This document shows, one piece after another, positions 30,501 through 30,977 of a stretch of DNA of 30,977 nt. Positions within the stretch are counted from its first letter, which is position 1, and every line of letters starts with the position of its first letter. Below the pieces are notes generated by a model that had not been told where the DNA came from, did no database searches, and was given only the letters and a program-made list of their open reading frames with translations. Where the stretch lies: NCBI GenBank assembly GCA_052148295.1, contig JBKQIP010000041.1, positions 1-30,977 of the forward strand. Reading direction: 5' to 3'. A program made the translations under genes and the position numbers. Source of the stretch: Bog-473 sp052148295. Its GTDB lineage: Bacteria; Actinomycetota; Acidimicrobiia; Acidimicrobiales; RAAP-2.

Positions 30501-30977
30501 TCTTCGACTCCTGGCAGCAGACCCGGGTCTCGGTCGGTCGGATCACCGAGCTGATGCAGCTCGACACCCTGACGCCCGATGCCGTCCACCCGCTGGCGCC
30601 CGGGCGCCTGCGCGGGGAGCTCTTCCTCGACGGGGTGCGCTTCTCCTACCCCGCCGTGGTCGGCCGCCCCGGTGTCGGGGACGGGTCAGCGCCGGAGCGC
30701 CGGGGTCCGAAGGACCCGCGCCTGCTGCAGGCACCCGAGGCGCGGGCGACCCGGCCCCCGGAGGCCCTGCGTGGCATCGACCTGCACATCCGCGCCGGGG
30801 AAACGGTGGCCCTGGTCGGGGAGACCGGTGCGGGCAAGTCCACCGTGATGAAGCTCTTGGCCCGCTTCTACGACCCCGACCAGGGCAACGTGCGCGTCGA
30901 CGGCCTCGATCTCCGTTCGCTCGATCTGCGCGCCTTCCGGCGGCAGCTCGGCTACGTGCCCCAGGAGGCCTTCCTCT
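27554..30977 (+). CDS. Single-chain ABC exporter, TMD-NBD-TMD-NBD (3' end beyond window)
   Basis: One uninterrupted frame from ATG 27554 to the window end (1141 residues visible, no stop) encodes two exporter halves in one protein. Half 1: six-helix type-1 exporter domain, then NBD1 with Walker A GPSGSGKTT (377-385), signature LSGGQ (481-485), Walker B ILILDD with Asp506 in place of catalytic Glu, Glu425 in place of the Q-loop Gln (VVFEES), and His537. A glycine/alanine/aspartate-rich linker (about 595-640) with a 9-bp repeat joins half 2: a second TMD from about residue 705, then NBD2 with Walker A GETGAGKST (1089-1097) and a normal Q-loop (YVPQEAF). NBD2 has an unusual insert of about 37 residues between FSYPA and LRGIDLHI. 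The pattern of one degenerate and one intact site is that of asymmetric multidrug exporters. Controlled by the adjacent MarR. Confidence 0.92.
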   Translation, partial: MAPSTAQPAVRPGWVRRLWGYMAMHRSDVTLSLTGAVCGSICLTIVPLIERQIVDGVILEHTSSLWPWLTMLIVLAAAAFGFAYLRRYRGGKVALAVQYDLRNAMHDHLQDMDFDNLDRMPTGQLVARANSDSTLVQGLLSFFPIMSSNVLLMLFSLGVMTYLSPLLAVVSVIIAPSLLVVSYRMRHKVFPATWDGQQREGDVAQIVDEDVNGVRVVKAFGQEHHELERVTRASETLYGSQMRAVRLQSRYQPLLEAIPTIGQVAILAFGGWLALHDEITLGTFLAFSTYIVQLVSPARQLAGVLTIGQQARAGVERIFQLLDLEPEIADPPDARELPTLQGEIAFTDVSFGYGDHSSLLEGFSLTIAPGERVAIVGPSGSGKTTLAMLIPRFYDPDEGAVRVDGHDLRAVTLRSLRRQIGVVFEESFLFSDSVRANIAYGRPDATEADIEAAARVAQAHEFILALPRGYDTVVGERGLTLSGGQRQRIALARAIVADPRILILDDATSAIDSKIEEAIHHGLRHVMADRTTVLIAHRRSTLHLADRIVVLERGRVAAQGTHDDLMAHSARYRTLLSGLDEELAEEVGDRIEVLATMTPDDTTASAWNGSGADSADSADGPDGAGVGAGGAAVIRTIGPPSIGPGLGRGGGGGNWRLNLAPTPELLARVAALRPVRDFVTVDLEQEARHDRGFRLSRLFREFRRPLLVGLVLVVIDALASLAGPILVKTGIDNGVATGSEAVLFGAAAVYLVITLVDLIDEIGETFVTGRAAERIMLSLRVRIWAQLQRLSLDYYEREMAGRIMTRMTTDVDQFESLIENGLLSALVSIVTFVGVGAVLLLINFELGLCALTVTVPLAIGTVLFRRRAARLYDLARERIAIVNADFQESLSGVRVSQAFVHETETMRRFHALGRDYLQTRVAAQRLVATYFPFVQFLSAVADAVVLGVGAGLIASGHLTSGALIAFILYIDLFFSPIQQLSQVFDSWQQTRVSVGRITELMQLDTLTPDAVHPLAPGRLRGELFLDGVRFSYPAVVGRPGVGDGSAPERRGPKDPRLLQAPEARATRPPEALRGIDLHIRAGETVALVGETGAGKSTVMKLLARFYDPDQGNVRVDGLDLRSLDLRAFRRQLGYVPQEAFL
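29387..29410 (+). repeat. 9-bp in-frame tandem repeat in the ABC linker
   Basis: GCCGACAGC twice (29387-29395 and 29396-29404) followed by GCCGAC, encoding a repeated Ala-Asp-Ser in the flexible linker between the two exporter halves. Further G/C-rich imperfect repeats follow. Confidence 0.85.

Noticed and set aside
29120..30589. A 489-codon minus-strand frame opposite the ABC exporter
   Set aside because: Asp/Gln/Gly-rich shadow of a clear exporter gene with all ABC motifs on the other strand.
1..30977. CRISPR arrays, tRNA/rRNA genes, insertion sequences, phage or conjugation genes
   Set aside because: None seen: no regularly spaced repeats, no cloverleaf-like sequence, no transposase, integrase or relaxase motifs in any frame examined. 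A tRNA or Rfam search would be needed to exclude small RNAs.

Overview
The window is very GC-rich and gene-dense. It uses GTG starts freely, neighbouring genes overlap by 4 bp (ATGA or GTGA), and acyl-CoA catabolism genes are abundant. This fits a high-GC actinobacterium; the content (amidohydrolase-2 proteins, a mycofactocin-type SDR, DUF2889, lone type-1 binding proteins) resembles uncultured Acidimicrobiia or mycobacteria-like degraders. The taxonomic call is inference. No tRNA, rRNA, CRISPR array, transposase or integrase was seen.

Left part (1-12.4 kb): a CoA-thioester catabolic island. On the minus strand lie a double-length FadR-type regulator, an amidohydrolase and a cut-off MaoC-like hydratase. 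Divergent from the regulator is a plus-strand operon: DUF2889, a cysteine-less Ltp2-like thiolase, a DUF35 zinc-ribbon/OB protein and a TetR regulator. A second minus-strand operon follows: acyl-CoA ligase, two unlike acyl-CoA dehydrogenases (probably one heteromeric enzyme) and a metallo-beta-lactamase-fold hydrolase. A small HAD protein diverges from the ligase across only 22 bp. Ligase, dehydrogenase pair, MaoC-like hydratase and Ltp2/DUF35 retro-aldolase together form the usual toolkit for shortening a branched (steroid-like) side chain; the actual substrate is not shown by the sequence.

Middle (12.5-18.7 kb): a minus-strand operon headed by a TetR regulator, with amidohydrolase, CaiB/BaiF CoA-transferase, a possible 33-residue protein, two SDRs (one mycofactocin-type) and a cytochrome P450. 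A near-palindrome between the regulator and the amidohydrolase is a plausible operator. A 395-bp gap and then a TesB-like thioesterase and a lone lipoprotein binding protein follow on the plus strand.

Right part (21.5-31 kb): envelope and stress functions. On the minus strand are an acyltransferase-SGNH membrane protein, a conserved small protein, an amidase_3-like lipoprotein lacking one expected zinc ligand, a nucleoside deaminase broken by a 1-base frameshift, and a two-ABM-domain membrane protein. On the plus strand a MarR regulator, with a 27-bp operator-like palindrome at its start, precedes a giant single-chain ABC exporter (TMD-NBD-TMD-NBD) that runs off the window end.

Two patterns cut across the window. 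Short tandem repeats sit at or just after stop codons at five gene ends. A 17-bp AT-rich motif is shared by the two promoter regions on either side of the tandem FadR-type regulator.
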